This document shows positions 23,801 through 31,701 of a stretch of DNA of 64,000 nucleotides, one piece after another; the stretch's first letter is position 1, and every line of letters starts with the position of its first letter. Made by a program: the position numbers and the translations under genes. The stretch is from a virus. The DNA lies in the IMG/VR virus record IMGVR_UViG_3300037358_000003, positions 37,773 to 101,772 of that record, one strand, 5' to 3'. Under the pieces are notes generated by a model, which had not been told where the DNA came from, ran no database searches, and saw nothing but the letters and a program-made list of their open reading frames with translations.

Positions 23801-24641
23801 TATCTCCCAACGCCCCATCTGTGGTCTGCACCAGATTCGGATAGCCGGGTCGATAACTTGAACCAGTAGCAGTACCAGTGAAGGTGTATGACCCTACACC
23901 AGTCCCGTATGTGGTGAGAATACCGGCAGCGACTCCGGTGAAAGTGTACGAACCCGTTCCAGTTGCAACACCCGCAGAAATGGTGACCGTAGTTGCGATC
24001 CACTCCGCCGAAGTTCCAAGCGTAGACGATGCTGCCTGCGCTGTTGTGGTCGCACTGAGCGTTTTATAGCCAACACGCGTCGCAACTGTGTGCGATGCGA
24101 TTGTGTCGCTAACCTGAGTGAGCGACGTATAGCCTGTTGAAATTGTGCCAATGACACCATCGCCAATTTCAGAAATGACGCCAATAACGAAATCATTGGG
24201 CTGACTAAGTGTAGCGGTATTGCCAGAGTTTGCGGCGGTGGATGACCCCGTTGCGACAACAAACTTGTCGAGTGCGCCCGCCACCGCGCCGGTAATCTCC
24301 ATTCCCTGAATGGCAAAGTTCAAGTTGGTTGGACTGCTTGACAGCGTAATTTGGATGGTCGTTACTGACAACGCGGCAGGACAGAACCACACGTCTTGTC
24401 GGCCAGCGGTTGCACCAGCGAACGCACCCGTGGAGAGTTGCGTCCAGCCAGCGTTACTCGCGGAGTCTGTGATGCCAGTAACGGTAGGCGCTCCGGTGCC
24501 AATCCTGGTGATGCACAGGATCAGTCCGTTGCCAGACACCGTTGTGGTGAGACTACTGTTGGCGTTAGTTAGCGTTAGCGGCGACGAGTCGGGATTTGAC
24601 GTTGTGGCGTAGCTGAATGACTGCTTGAGTGACCAGGCCAC
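20835..24641 (-). CDS. large minor tail protein with LamG-like domain
   Basis: 1268 residues. The N-terminal 450 residues are Thr/Ser/Gly-rich beta repeats; a LamG/concanavalin-like domain starts near GPVAYYRLGDQPATY, with LDSSGNGYTG and later HLVVVYDDSLNAVVPVVDG typical of that fold. The last 250 residues are a phage-baseplate-like region. TILGTW[KR]FG occurs twice, once in the middle and once near the C-terminus, an internal repeat. Probably a sugar-binding adsorption protein at the tail tip. Confidence 0.75.
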   Translation of the reverse strand: MAWSLKQSFSYATTSNPDSSPLTLTNANSSLTTTVSGNGLILCITRIGTGAPTVTGITDSASNAGWTQLSTGAFAGATAGRQDVWFCPAALSVTTIQITLSSSPTNLNFAIQGMEITGAVAGALDKFVVATGSSTAANSGNTATLSQPNDFVIGVISEIGDGVIGTISTGYTSLTQVSDTIASHTVATRVGYKTLSATTTAQAASSTLGTSAEWIATTVTISAGVATGTGSYTFTGVAAGILTTYGTGVGSYTFTGTATGSSYRPGYPNLVQTTDGALGDTTSVTVPLSSSTAAGDLLTVAIATTVPVESITDSIGSRWIQIGYSYPSNMIVGCELWAARGISGGSASVTITCATAAYAAINVTEWSGLWYVDPLDQWSQNFGTSESIIPQTVQPRADRDLVISVGTTDSVTIGLPTGGFTALPMPGANTVAAYSVLSGSVASAMDWGMGSSQAWAAVEACFVAGVAGLNPEFQFPETLVEISTTNNFLAPLEGTGVWTNASSYMRSMTLGPLGRQHELDRVQAASAQIIANNRDGSFNTWNTSSYLYNNGLGLKPMNPVKVTAAWDGVTSPQYYGYIQAVVPQITDALNVDAEITCVDIFQMLSLQYLANNNYAQSVLSNGPVAYYRLGDQPATYTTLDSSGNGYTGSLISGISGTPAYGSAGAMLYDPNTALDCTNGTNGPNGGFCTIDNTTQPPTIHNPLQSATNWSFECLLKWTQTAAVTDGGVGTVFYATAASGEQIAIQVGQGLVSVANPSGASVSAVNTFNDAFILSPGWCGNGWEASTSYSTGTLICPSGASGFLFYMDVTTGSSGSSQPVWNTTIGAITTDGAIQWLCFSNFSAIVPNTVLMDGGWHHLVVVYDDSLNAVVPVVDGVELNLGAFVTLTGSSPYGIQIGIESATTSAESLVPTILGTWKFGQPAADGVLTGGAVESLLQAEETNGFPGVIDEVALYDTLMTGTQIISDYHTFTWFQTQEFGASVGGPLAGRFNKVLQVAKLNPSTILNVPYQFRTLLYAEQDAVTTTSALNYLQTQTESEPGLIFQAPNGMINAYSRQYQYLNPTSIVSQGIFGDTSAAAYRFDGPSLQITSDDLDTWNDIEVQSGIPATATTGQVEIGVLQEWGPAQSAAAAQSASVYGGRTLQGLTSLQMAYNSDALSIAQNYFNWYGVPIQRVTQLTLNSQGNSGNNISQMLQRGLYDRLTVQYQGQTPGSVFAQDALVEQIQHTVDMSGPTWTTVFSLSPYEILLEPTILGTWRFGESASEAVLTL

Positions 24642-24648
24642 GAGTTAG

Positions 24649-25029
24649 TTACGTAACCGTTTGGTTAACGGCACCGCTGTTGAACACCACGGACGAGCCG
24701 AGAGAGATGGCGCCAGACAGTCCGGTCGTTGTACCGCCGCCAAGATAAGTGCCCCCGGTTAAGACTATCCACAGGCCGTAATATGGAGTGCCCCCAGATT
24801 CAGCGGGCATGTTTGAGAACGTCTGGGCATTGTTTGATGCCTGTGAGCCAGCGGACGGATTGGCAAAGGTGATCGCCTGGCGGCCATAGGCACTGCCGCC
24901 AGAGTTCGTTACCTCACTGGCGCCACCGCCGCCTGGGTTGGATGTGTGTAGGCTGAGATAGTACGTAGTTGAAGGCACGAATGCTGCGGTGAGCATCGTA
25001 TTCGCTTGTGTTGCGGGGAGGTCTGCCAT
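24649..25029 (-). CDS. small tail-associated structural protein
   Basis: 126 residues, Gly/Ala/Thr-rich (LHTSNPGGGGASE, YYGLWIVLTGGTYLGG). The pattern closely matches small phage proteins near tail fibre genes, in which TYYLSLHTSNPG-type segments recur. Function in tail assembly likely but unproven. Confidence 0.65.
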   Translation of the reverse strand: MADLPATQANTMLTAAFVPSTTYYLSLHTSNPGGGGASEVTNSGGSAYGRQAITFANPSAGSQASNNAQTFSNMPAESGGTPYYGLWIVLTGGTYLGGGTTTGLSGAISLGSSVVFNSGAVNQTVT

Positions 25030-25044
25030 TGCGATCCTTTGTTC

Positions 25045-25073
25045 TTGACAATTGGAGTGATCGGGCGTAAGAT
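25045..25073 (+). promoter_or_regulatory. promoter for a leaderless + strand gene
   Basis: TTGACA (25045-25050), 17-nt spacer ending GGGCG, TAAGAT (25068-25073), ATG at 25081 after seven nt. Lies in the gap between two minus-strand tail genes and points against them. Confidence 0.7.
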
Positions 25074-25080
25074 GGTGCCC

Positions 25081-25230
25081 ATGACCAAGTGGTTTGTGCT
25101 AGCGATAGTGGCGTACAACGTTTGTGCGCAGATGATTCTGGACTGGTGGCCCCTTGTGGCGCTACTGACCATTGGAATCTTCAATGGTGCATGGATGTTG
25201 CAGAACGTGCGGCGTTATCGCCTGTCTTAA
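25081..25230 (+). CDS. 49-aa membrane protein from a leaderless mRNA
   Basis: MTKWFVLAIVAYNVC, two hydrophobic segments (about residues 4-17 and 22-38) and a basic tail (NVRRYRLS). Own promoter, on the opposite strand to the tail genes, fits between 25029 and 25248 without overlap. Behaves like a moron gene. Role unknown. Confidence 0.65.
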   Translation: MTKWFVLAIVAYNVCAQMILDWWPLVALLTIGIFNGAWMLQNVRRYRLS

Positions 25231-25247
25231 TATTGCAGTTTACGACG

Positions 25248-25502
25248 TTAGCGAGGCACGGCATTCGTGTTGATGCCTGTTGACGTGGCCTGTTGCGTGC
25301 CCCCAGCGTACTGGCCGAACGCGTTTCCCGTCGCCCGAGCACTCTTCAACACTTTGGATGTCACAGCAGTAGTCAGTTGTGACAAGAGAGTTGGATTGTT
25401 GACCAACGCACTGACCATGCGCGGCAAGAGTGCCGCAACCAACTGATCCCCGCTAACCGTCATCTCTATGCCTGATACATCCATATCCCCATCGTTAGCC
25501 AT
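25248..25502 (-). CDS. hypothetical small tail-region protein
   Basis: 84 residues; acidic N-terminus (MANDGDMDVSGIE), helix MVSALVNNPTLLSQL, Gln/Gly-rich end. Between tape measure and fibre genes. No family. Confidence 0.6.
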   Translation of the reverse strand: MANDGDMDVSGIEMTVSGDQLVAALLPRMVSALVNNPTLLSQLTTAVTSKVLKSARATGNAFGQYAGGTQQATSTGINTNAVPR

Positions 25503-25509
25503 GTTCGTC

Positions 25510-28503
25510 CTATCCGATTACGAGTTTGATGCCGCCACTTGCCTTGATGCTGGTGTGCGGTAGCTGCGTGACCTTGATGCCCGTATTCAACTGACCCTTC
25601 AGCGCCGTCGTGTCTGTATTGATTTTTTGCATGGCCTCTTTCAAGTCTTCCAACTGACTCAACTTGGCCGTGTCTGTTTTGATTGACGCCTGAATGGACT
25701 TTTGGTCGGCGGCAGCGGTCTGAAGTGATTGCAGCTTCTGATTAGCGTTGTCAACGGACTGCTTATCCTGTTGAATGGCTGCTGTGGACGCGTGCACGTC
25801 CTCAGCCTTGGCGAGCACGGACTTGGCCTCATCCACGGCAGCCTTGGCAGCGTCAATGTGTGCTGTGCCATACACTGAGTCGGCGTGTGCAGCGGCTTGC
25901 AGAACGTCGATTTTGTCCTTCAGACTGCTGATATTGGTGTCAACGGAGGTCAGTTTGTCCAACCCGCCGAGCTTGGGAAACCACTTTTGTTCCGTGGTGA
26001 TCAGTGCGTTATCTGCGGCTTTTGCTTCTGCCGAATTCTTGCCGTACTCTGTGGCCTGTTGTGTCGCAGTTGCCTTCAATTGACTTAGAACTGCCATTTG
26101 CTTTTGTAGAGTGGAGTCCTTGGCGCGATCCGTATCGAGCTTACTCTGTGAGCCAGGTGCCGCTGTTGGAGAACTGGGGGCTAGTGCATGAAAAAGACCC
26201 CCAAAGGCATGATTGATGTCATTATTGATGTCACCAGTCCAGTTCTCTGCGTTGCGTAGAACTCCTGCGCTCCCCTTTGGGTGAGGTTGGGCTGCCTGGT
26301 TAAAAAACCCTTCAATTGGACCCCTTTGTGCAAACGCAGTTCCAGCAGCAGCCCCAATTCCGGCTCCAATGGGTGCAGCAAAGGGCAGGATAGCCACACC
26401 GATGGCAGCTCCCGTGGCCGCATCTCCAAGCGTGCTGGCAGCATCAGTACCGATCTTCTTACCGAGAGGCTTTTCAATAAAAGCGTTGTAAAGTTGGACT
26501 GCGATTAGTCCACCGATTCCCTTACCGATAGCACCCTTGATGAATGACCCTGCGACCGCTTCCCCGACAACTTCTTCTTCGCTTCCCGCTTCTGCGGCAC
26601 CGGCCTCACCCTCCGCCGCTCCTCCGCCAGCAACGGCGCCATCTGCATTTTGACTATCAACGGCTTGATCTTCGGTGACAGTTGCGGCAGCACCAGCAGC
26701 CTCTTTGAGTGCGGCGGCGGCTTCGTCCAGCGACGAACCTGCGGCTTGTAGGGCATCAGCCGCGGTATCTAGTTTTACGGCAGCAGCGTCAGTCTGGGTG
26801 GCGGCTTCGGTAGTTGTACTATTGTTGGCGACAGTCGATCCAGATGCCCCAGCAGCACCTACGGCCCCAGCGGCCCCAGCGGTTGAAGTGACAGTATCCA
26901 GATCGGTGGCTGTCGTTGTAGCTGTTTCGCTGGTTTCGTTGAGATCAGCATTCATGGCAGCTGTATTTGTGGCAACATCAGCAGCGGCTTCACCACTAGC
27001 CGTTCTGATTCCAAGAATTTTGCCAGCGAAGGTTTCTACAGAGTCGATTGCTTGACCGATATTCTTAACGAATCCGCTGATAGTGTTGACTGCAAAAGCA
27101 CCTAGTGCGGCAACGACGAGGGGAATAGCAACTGCGCCCAGCAGGTAGAGAACAATTCTGTTCTTGTCCAGCCACGCTGCGGACTCTCCCAAGAAATGGA
27201 TCAGGTCTTGTATCTTGGGAAGCAGGTAGTCGCCAATCTTGACGCCGTAGTCTTCTACGGTTGCTTCAACCACTTCAAACTCGTGCTTGAGCGTACTCAT
27301 TTGAGCGGCCAAAGCCTGTTGCTCGGAGCGATGGCGTTCGGCGGCGGCGGTAGCGGCGTCAAAGGCTTTAGGACCAGCAAGAATCGTGGTCAGCAGCGTC
27401 TTATTAGCTGACGATCCAAAGACTGTCGCCAAGGTGGCAAGTTGCTGAGCTTGGGTCATCCCTTGCAATTTTGGCTGCAACTGAGCGATGACGGATGCCA
27501 TGCCCACGAACTGACCCTTGGAATTGGTAACAGTGATGCCTAGTTCACTTGTTGCAACGCTCGCTTTGTGGATGGCATCGGCGGCGTCTGTGAATGTACC
27601 CCACGCTTGCGCCTGCGTGGTGGACATGCTTTCAGTAGCTGTCTCTAGTGACTCCGAACTGATCGTGCCAGCTTGGTACTCATTGGCGAGTGACCGCAAA
27701 CTGGGTGGCAGCTGGTCAATCGCTACCTTCAAATTGGCCTGCGCCTGAGCGGTCCCTGTGGCACTCTTCAGCAACGTTGTCATGGCTGTGTTGAGAGCAG
27801 ACAGAGCCTTGCGGCCAGTCTCGCCATGTTCGGTCATGTCAATAAGCAAGCCGCCGACCTGATTCAGTGGCGGCGTTAGGACGCCCAACGTCGAGTGGAG
27901 CTTGGTAACCGCAGTCGATACCTGCGACAACGATGTGCCAGTTTCACGGGCGACATTGAATAGGACGGTGCCGACAGCAGCAGCACCAGATGCCTTGACT
28001 TGGTAAGCCTGCATGACATTACCGAGCGCGGTTGTGGCAGTCGTGAGGCTTTGACCGGAGGCTTCAGCAAGGTCTGTTGCAGACTTCATTACCAGGATCG
28101 CCTGTCCCGTGGACAGTGCGTGACCTTGGACGGTTGCCAATTCAGCGGCGACACTAGAGTACGCCTGCGTCATGGCGGTTCCGCTGAAGATGGACTTGCC
28201 CGCGGTGTCTAGGAACGCACTAGATATCTGCTGCGCCTTGGCAACGGTGATGTCGGCGTTGGCTGAGAGGGTGGCCGTGGCTTCTTGATTCTTCATTGCC
28301 ATGTCGATAGAGAACGCTCCGACAGCGGCACCGACAGCGGCTAGGCCAAGAAAGACGCCCTTACCCATAGTGGCAAGTTTGTCGTTAGTCTCGTCGGCCT
28401 TGCCGGAAACCTCGTCCATCTCACCCTGTGCCTCAGCCATCTTGGCCTGAAAGTCAGAGATGGATGCGCGCAATTCAGCAATTACTGGGGGTAAGATGTC
28501 CAT
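25510..28503 (-). CDS. tape measure protein
   Basis: 997 residues from MDILPPVIAELRAS. N-terminal coiled coils (SDFQAKMAEAQGEMDEV), a Phage_MinorTail/TP901-type core of Ala/Thr/Gln-rich helices (about residues 70-420), hydrophobic segments near 440-470 and 700-740, a low-complexity Ala/Glu zone near 620-680, and coiled coils to the end. It should set tail length; 997 residues suggests a tail of about 150 nm at 1.5 angstrom per residue. Start overlaps the stop of the gene before by 1 nt. Confidence 0.9.
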   Translation of the reverse strand: MDILPPVIAELRASISDFQAKMAEAQGEMDEVSGKADETNDKLATMGKGVFLGLAAVGAAVGAFSIDMAMKNQEATATLSANADITVAKAQQISSAFLDTAGKSIFSGTAMTQAYSSVAAELATVQGHALSTGQAILVMKSATDLAEASGQSLTTATTALGNVMQAYQVKASGAAAVGTVLFNVARETGTSLSQVSTAVTKLHSTLGVLTPPLNQVGGLLIDMTEHGETGRKALSALNTAMTTLLKSATGTAQAQANLKVAIDQLPPSLRSLANEYQAGTISSESLETATESMSTTQAQAWGTFTDAADAIHKASVATSELGITVTNSKGQFVGMASVIAQLQPKLQGMTQAQQLATLATVFGSSANKTLLTTILAGPKAFDAATAAAERHRSEQQALAAQMSTLKHEFEVVEATVEDYGVKIGDYLLPKIQDLIHFLGESAAWLDKNRIVLYLLGAVAIPLVVAALGAFAVNTISGFVKNIGQAIDSVETFAGKILGIRTASGEAAADVATNTAAMNADLNETSETATTTATDLDTVTSTAGAAGAVGAAGASGSTVANNSTTTEAATQTDAAAVKLDTAADALQAAGSSLDEAAAALKEAAGAAATVTEDQAVDSQNADGAVAGGGAAEGEAGAAEAGSEEEVVGEAVAGSFIKGAIGKGIGGLIAVQLYNAFIEKPLGKKIGTDAASTLGDAATGAAIGVAILPFAAPIGAGIGAAAGTAFAQRGPIEGFFNQAAQPHPKGSAGVLRNAENWTGDINNDINHAFGGLFHALAPSSPTAAPGSQSKLDTDRAKDSTLQKQMAVLSQLKATATQQATEYGKNSAEAKAADNALITTEQKWFPKLGGLDKLTSVDTNISSLKDKIDVLQAAAHADSVYGTAHIDAAKAAVDEAKSVLAKAEDVHASTAAIQQDKQSVDNANQKLQSLQTAAADQKSIQASIKTDTAKLSQLEDLKEAMQKINTDTTALKGQLNTGIKVTQLPHTSIKASGGIKLVIG

Positions 28504-28919
28504 TAGACCGTTGCCGCCTTTGCCCAAACTGCACTAGCTAATGCTCTAAGTTCATCACCACTGTCCTGTATAGCGGGAGCCATGTACGGCTTGCCGGGGT
28601 CGTGGAGAACGTGTTGCGGATGCTGGCCCTGTGTCCAGCCGTGGAAACCGAGTTCACGGCGACGACCGTAAATAACGCTGGGTGCGGTGCGTGAGAGGTA
28701 TGAACCAAAACCAAGTGAGGTTACGTCAACGAGTCGGATGGAACGACGCAATGTGCCACGCTTGACGGGCGCGCGCTTCTTGGCGTTCTTCTCAATGATG
28801 AGAGCGCCCTTGGTGGCGATTTCGCGAGCACCTGCGTCGGCTTGTGCGACCATTTGCTCAAGTGCCTTCTTGAACTCTTCGACGCCTGTGAGGATCATCT
28901 CAATTCCGTCACCGGCCAT
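28503..28919 (-). CDS. HK97 gp10-like tail completion protein
   Basis: 138 residues from MAGDGIEMILTG. VEEFKKALEQMVAQADAGAREIATKG then KKRAPVKRGTLRRSI is the signature of the HK97 gp10 (head-tail joining/tail completion) family. It usually sits before the tail tube gene; here it lies after the chaperones, an unusual order. Start chosen for the AGGTG site. Confidence 0.75.
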   Translation of the reverse strand: MAGDGIEMILTGVEEFKKALEQMVAQADAGAREIATKGALIIEKNAKKRAPVKRGTLRRSIRLVDVTSLGFGSYLSRTAPSVIYGRRRELGFHGWTQGQHPQHVLHDPGKPYMAPAIQDSGDELRALASAVWAKAATV

Positions 28920-28925
28920 GGTCAC

Positions 28926-29440
28926 CTACTTGTCAGAGTTGCTGATTTCTTCAAACTTGTTGAACCAATCCACCATGACAGCGGGTTCGTTTAGGTAGTC
29001 CTCGTGGGACATGCCGTTCATCGACTTGCGGTAGCGGAACTCATTCCAGATTTCAACGATGTTGGGATCTAGGTCCTGTGGACGCAGTAACGTCTTGCCT
29101 TTGGCTACGGCTTTGAGGGCGCGCGCTTGGCGGTACGGACTTTTGGGTCATCCACACCACCGTCAGGGGAAAAGTCGGGACTGAGTTCGCGGACAAACTG
29201 GACGGTCTCCTTCATTAGCGCATTGACGACGGGAACTGGGAGATTGTCGATGGATTCCGTGGTGATGGCATCGGGGAAGGACCAAGAGAGAATCATGAGT
29301 TGGAGTGCGGCTGCGTCGGAGTCCACCTCGTCGTCGGATTGGAACGTCTTGAAGAGGTCGCGGCGTTCGCGGCGGGTTACGTCCCATGAGGTCTTGATTT
29401 CGGCAGAGTTGTCGCCGGGAAGGTCGATTCGTTTTGGCAT
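28926..29440 (-). CDS. tail assembly chaperone G-T fusion by -1 frameshift
   Basis: The upstream frame (29105-29440) encodes 111 residues, MPKRIDLPGDNSAE..., the G-like chaperone. At 29147-29141 lies C-CCA-AAA, a classical -1 slippery heptamer. After slipping, the other frame continues RQARALKAVAKGKTLL...NKFEEISNSDK to the TAG at 28926. The two-frame chaperone just before the tape measure gene is a standard feature of long-tailed phages. The T part has no start of its own, which supports expression by frameshift. Confidence 0.85.
29141..29147 (-). other. -1 ribosomal frameshift slippery site
   Basis: CCCAAAA on the minus strand, in frame as C CCA AAA near the end of the G frame, 12 codons before its stop. 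Followed by the downstream T frame. Confidence 0.8.
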
Positions 29441-29488
29441 TGTGCTATCCTTTATTTGTTAGCGGGGGTTCTTGCGGGACTGAAATGC

Positions 29489-30259
29489 TTACGATGTGTA
29501 GCCGCACTGTTTTCTGGTTTGATGACTGCGAAGATATCGCATTCCCTTAAACGGACCATCTCCGCACTCGCACATGATTAGCGTTTTGTCATCGTTGGCA
29601 GATGGATCTGTTCCTTTTCTAATGTTGCTTTGATGTTGACGTTGTTCTGGGGTTACTATACGTAGAGTATTGGCCAGTCCAATCTTGGCTCGATGTTCAA
29701 GCGAAAGCGGGCGACCTTTACGTTTATCTGACAAGAGTTGACGCGTTTCAGGAGACGCCTTCTTGCCTGTTTGCGCCAGAGACTGACGACGCTTCCATTC
29801 ATCAGACCTCGGCGGAACTTTGCGTCCCTTGCGATCCTCGCTCATTTTACGACGCGCCTCTTCTGTGTGATGCCGACCAACGGAGCCATCCCCGCCCCAC
29901 GTCTGATTAAAAAGTTGTCCAGTGTAACGTGGGGATTTGGTGGGACCGCCAAGCATTGTTACCCACCTGCGCTCAGCATTACCCAGGTCGCCTCGAATCG
30001 TAATTCCAAGATCCGATAAAATTTCAATGAGGATTTCCCCGCCTGCGGCATGAACCGCATTCATCCATTGAACCTTATCCATGTTGTAAGTAGTTGCTAG
30101 TGTCTCGGACCTGTGTCCATTGAGTCGATATCGTGCGAGTTGTTCTGCTGTCTTATCAAAGCTATTTTCATCGCCGGTGCTGCTAATCCCAACGTAACGA
30201 ATATTGTCAAGAAGAAATTCTTCTAATGAACTACGTAGTCCATAGACGCATCCCCTCAC
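29489..30259 (-). CDS. GIY-YIG homing endonuclease with NUMOD3 repeats
   Basis: 256 residues from a GTG at 30259 (VRGCVYGL). GIY-YIG nuclease core: CVYGL, then IRYVGISSTG, with a conserved Arg in RYRLNGH. Residues about 130-215 hold repeats of the NUMOD3 DNA-binding type (EEARRKMSEDRKGRK, ETRQLLSDKRKGRPLS, EHRAKIGLAN). A C-terminal CECGDGPFKG finger ends it. Free-standing, between a small tail gene and the chaperones. Start uncertain: longer frames overlap the gene upstream and no strong ribosome site is seen. Confidence 0.8.
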   Translation of the reverse strand: MRGCVYGLRSSLEEFLLDNIRYVGISSTGDENSFDKTAEQLARYRLNGHRSETLATTYNMDKVQWMNAVHAAGGEILIEILSDLGITIRGDLGNAERRWVTMLGGPTKSPRYTGQLFNQTWGGDGSVGRHHTEEARRKMSEDRKGRKVPPRSDEWKRRQSLAQTGKKASPETRQLLSDKRKGRPLSLEHRAKIGLANTLRIVTPEQRQHQSNIRKGTDPSANDDKTLIMCECGDGPFKGMRYLRSHQTRKQCGYTS

Positions 30260-30299
30260 TATCGTTGTATAATCATCTCGTCGTTTCAAAATGTATGTC

Positions 30300-30620
30300 C
30301 TAGCGATTTCGGGCCTTGTGTGCCTCTGCCTCAATGTGATGAACTGCCAGCAACCAATCGACGGCGGCTGAATCAGATTCATCTATCTCAACGAATTGTT
30401 CATGTGTGGTGCCGGTGAATACTTTGCGATATGTGTACTCTCTGAGGTAGTCGAGCGCCGGTCCACAATCAGTGATCGGTGCATCGCCAATTAATTTGCC
30501 TTTGAGATACGCAGAAAGCCGCAAAAGCTGCGCGTGCGGAGAGTTGCCAGCCGGATCGTCCGGTCGGAAATCTACGCTGGCGTCGCTTCTGCGGCTGAAT
30601 AGTGCGGTGTGTCGTGACAT
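30300..30620 (-). CDS. hypothetical tail-region protein, 106 aa
   Basis: MSRHTALFSRRSDAS; contains LRLSAYLKGKLIGD and a YLREYTYRKVF helix. Between two endonuclease genes and before the chaperones, where a tail-tube-associated protein is often found. GGAGGGC precedes the ATG. Confidence 0.55.
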   Translation of the reverse strand: MSRHTALFSRRSDASVDFRPDDPAGNSPHAQLLRLSAYLKGKLIGDAPITDCGPALDYLREYTYRKVFTGTTHEQFVEIDESDSAAVDWLLAVHHIEAEAHKARNR

Positions 30621-30672
30621 GGCGGTGCCCTCCTTTGTTTCAGGGGCGGTGATGTTGTTGAGGTGTTACTGA

Positions 30673-31602
30673 CTAATCAGTGAGTGACCCAAGCGTCGTT
30701 TTACCGGTGTGGCCGAACGATGTTTGGTGGTGACCGATGCCTTGTGCTGTGGATATGAAGTCACACTCATCGCACTGCGTGTTTTGATTGATTGTCCGTT
30801 TTTGATCGGCACGCTTGTGCTTTCGTACGTCTCGTTCACGGAGACAACTAGCCAAGTTCATACAGATTCTGCAAATCCGACTACCCCTGGGATTGACATA
30901 GGTAGTCTCTTCTGTGAACTCATGACCGTTCTTGCAATGTGTTACATCCGTATTCTGATTACGTGTGCGACCCTTGGCCGCTGCGTCTTTCATATTTCCA
31001 TGAAGGGTATCTAGGAACATGTGATTTGGGTTGACACATGGCGGATTGTCGCAAGTGTGGCAAACAAATAGGCGATTGGGAATTGGTCCGTTCGTCACTT
31101 CCCAGGCAAAGCGATGAGCGTAAACGCGACGCCTACTGTCATCGGTTCTTGATCCGACACCAAACATGCCATATCCGCTGGCGTTTGTGTATGCAGTCCA
31201 CTTCCAACACTCATCATCACTACGAATATCGACCTTGGCCCAAAATGCCGCAATCTTATCAGGCGTTAAATGTTGAATCCACGTATCGGAACGCAATGGA
31301 GCACGACCTGTGCCCTCGTTGGTGAGATCCCATCCTTCGGCAAACCCACGCTTAATCCAATCCCACTCAACCTCATGGGTCAGGTCGTTCGCTATCTCTT
31401 CAATGGCAGCGATAGTGGGTATCACACCATCTGCCAGAAGTGCGCGAATCCATCTATCTCGGCCAGCATTCTTGAGAGTTTTTGCCGAACTCAAATGATC
31501 GACTAAGTGCTCTGATAGAGGACTAACCGTTTGTCCAATGTAACGACAGTTCTCAAGTTCAATTGGTTTGCGTGGATCGTACAGTCCGTAAATGATGGCC
31601 AT
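30673..31602 (-). CDS. GIY-YIG / HNH fused homing endonuclease
   Basis: 309 residues. N-terminal GIY-YIG domain (IIYGLYDP, CRYIGQT). Then, from about residue 115, a complete HNH_3-type domain: CWKWTAYTNASGYG, HRFAWEVTNGPIP, VCHTCDNPPCVNPNHMF, HGNMKDAAAKGR. It ends with zinc pairs THCKNGHEF...CRICMN and CDECDF-x-HHQTSFGH. Two nuclease types in one chain is rare. AGGAGG at 6-nt spacing marks the start. Lies just after the tail tube gene. Confidence 0.85.
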   Translation of the reverse strand: MAIIYGLYDPRKPIELENCRYIGQTVSPLSEHLVDHLSSAKTLKNAGRDRWIRALLADGVIPTIAAIEEIANDLTHEVEWDWIKRGFAEGWDLTNEGTGRAPLRSDTWIQHLTPDKIAAFWAKVDIRSDDECWKWTAYTNASGYGMFGVGSRTDDSRRRVYAHRFAWEVTNGPIPNRLFVCHTCDNPPCVNPNHMFLDTLHGNMKDAAAKGRTRNQNTDVTHCKNGHEFTEETTYVNPRGSRICRICMNLASCLRERDVRKHKRADQKRTINQNTQCDECDFISTAQGIGHHQTSFGHTGKTTLGSLTD

Positions 31603-31642
31603 GGCTTCCCTCCTGAGAGAAAGGGTCGGTTCGGATAGATCG

Positions 31643-31680
31643 GTCAGTACCAACGCGCTCTCAGACGCGTCAGTACCAAC
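31643..31680 (+). repeat. direct repeat beside the fused endonuclease gene
   Basis: GTCAGTACCAAC occurs at 31643-31654 and 31669-31680, exactly 26 nt apart, with an ACGCG/CGCGT inverted pair between. In the gap between the tail tube stop and the endonuclease start. Confidence 0.65.
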
Positions 31681-31701
31681 CGAAATCTTTGTGATTGCAG
31701 T

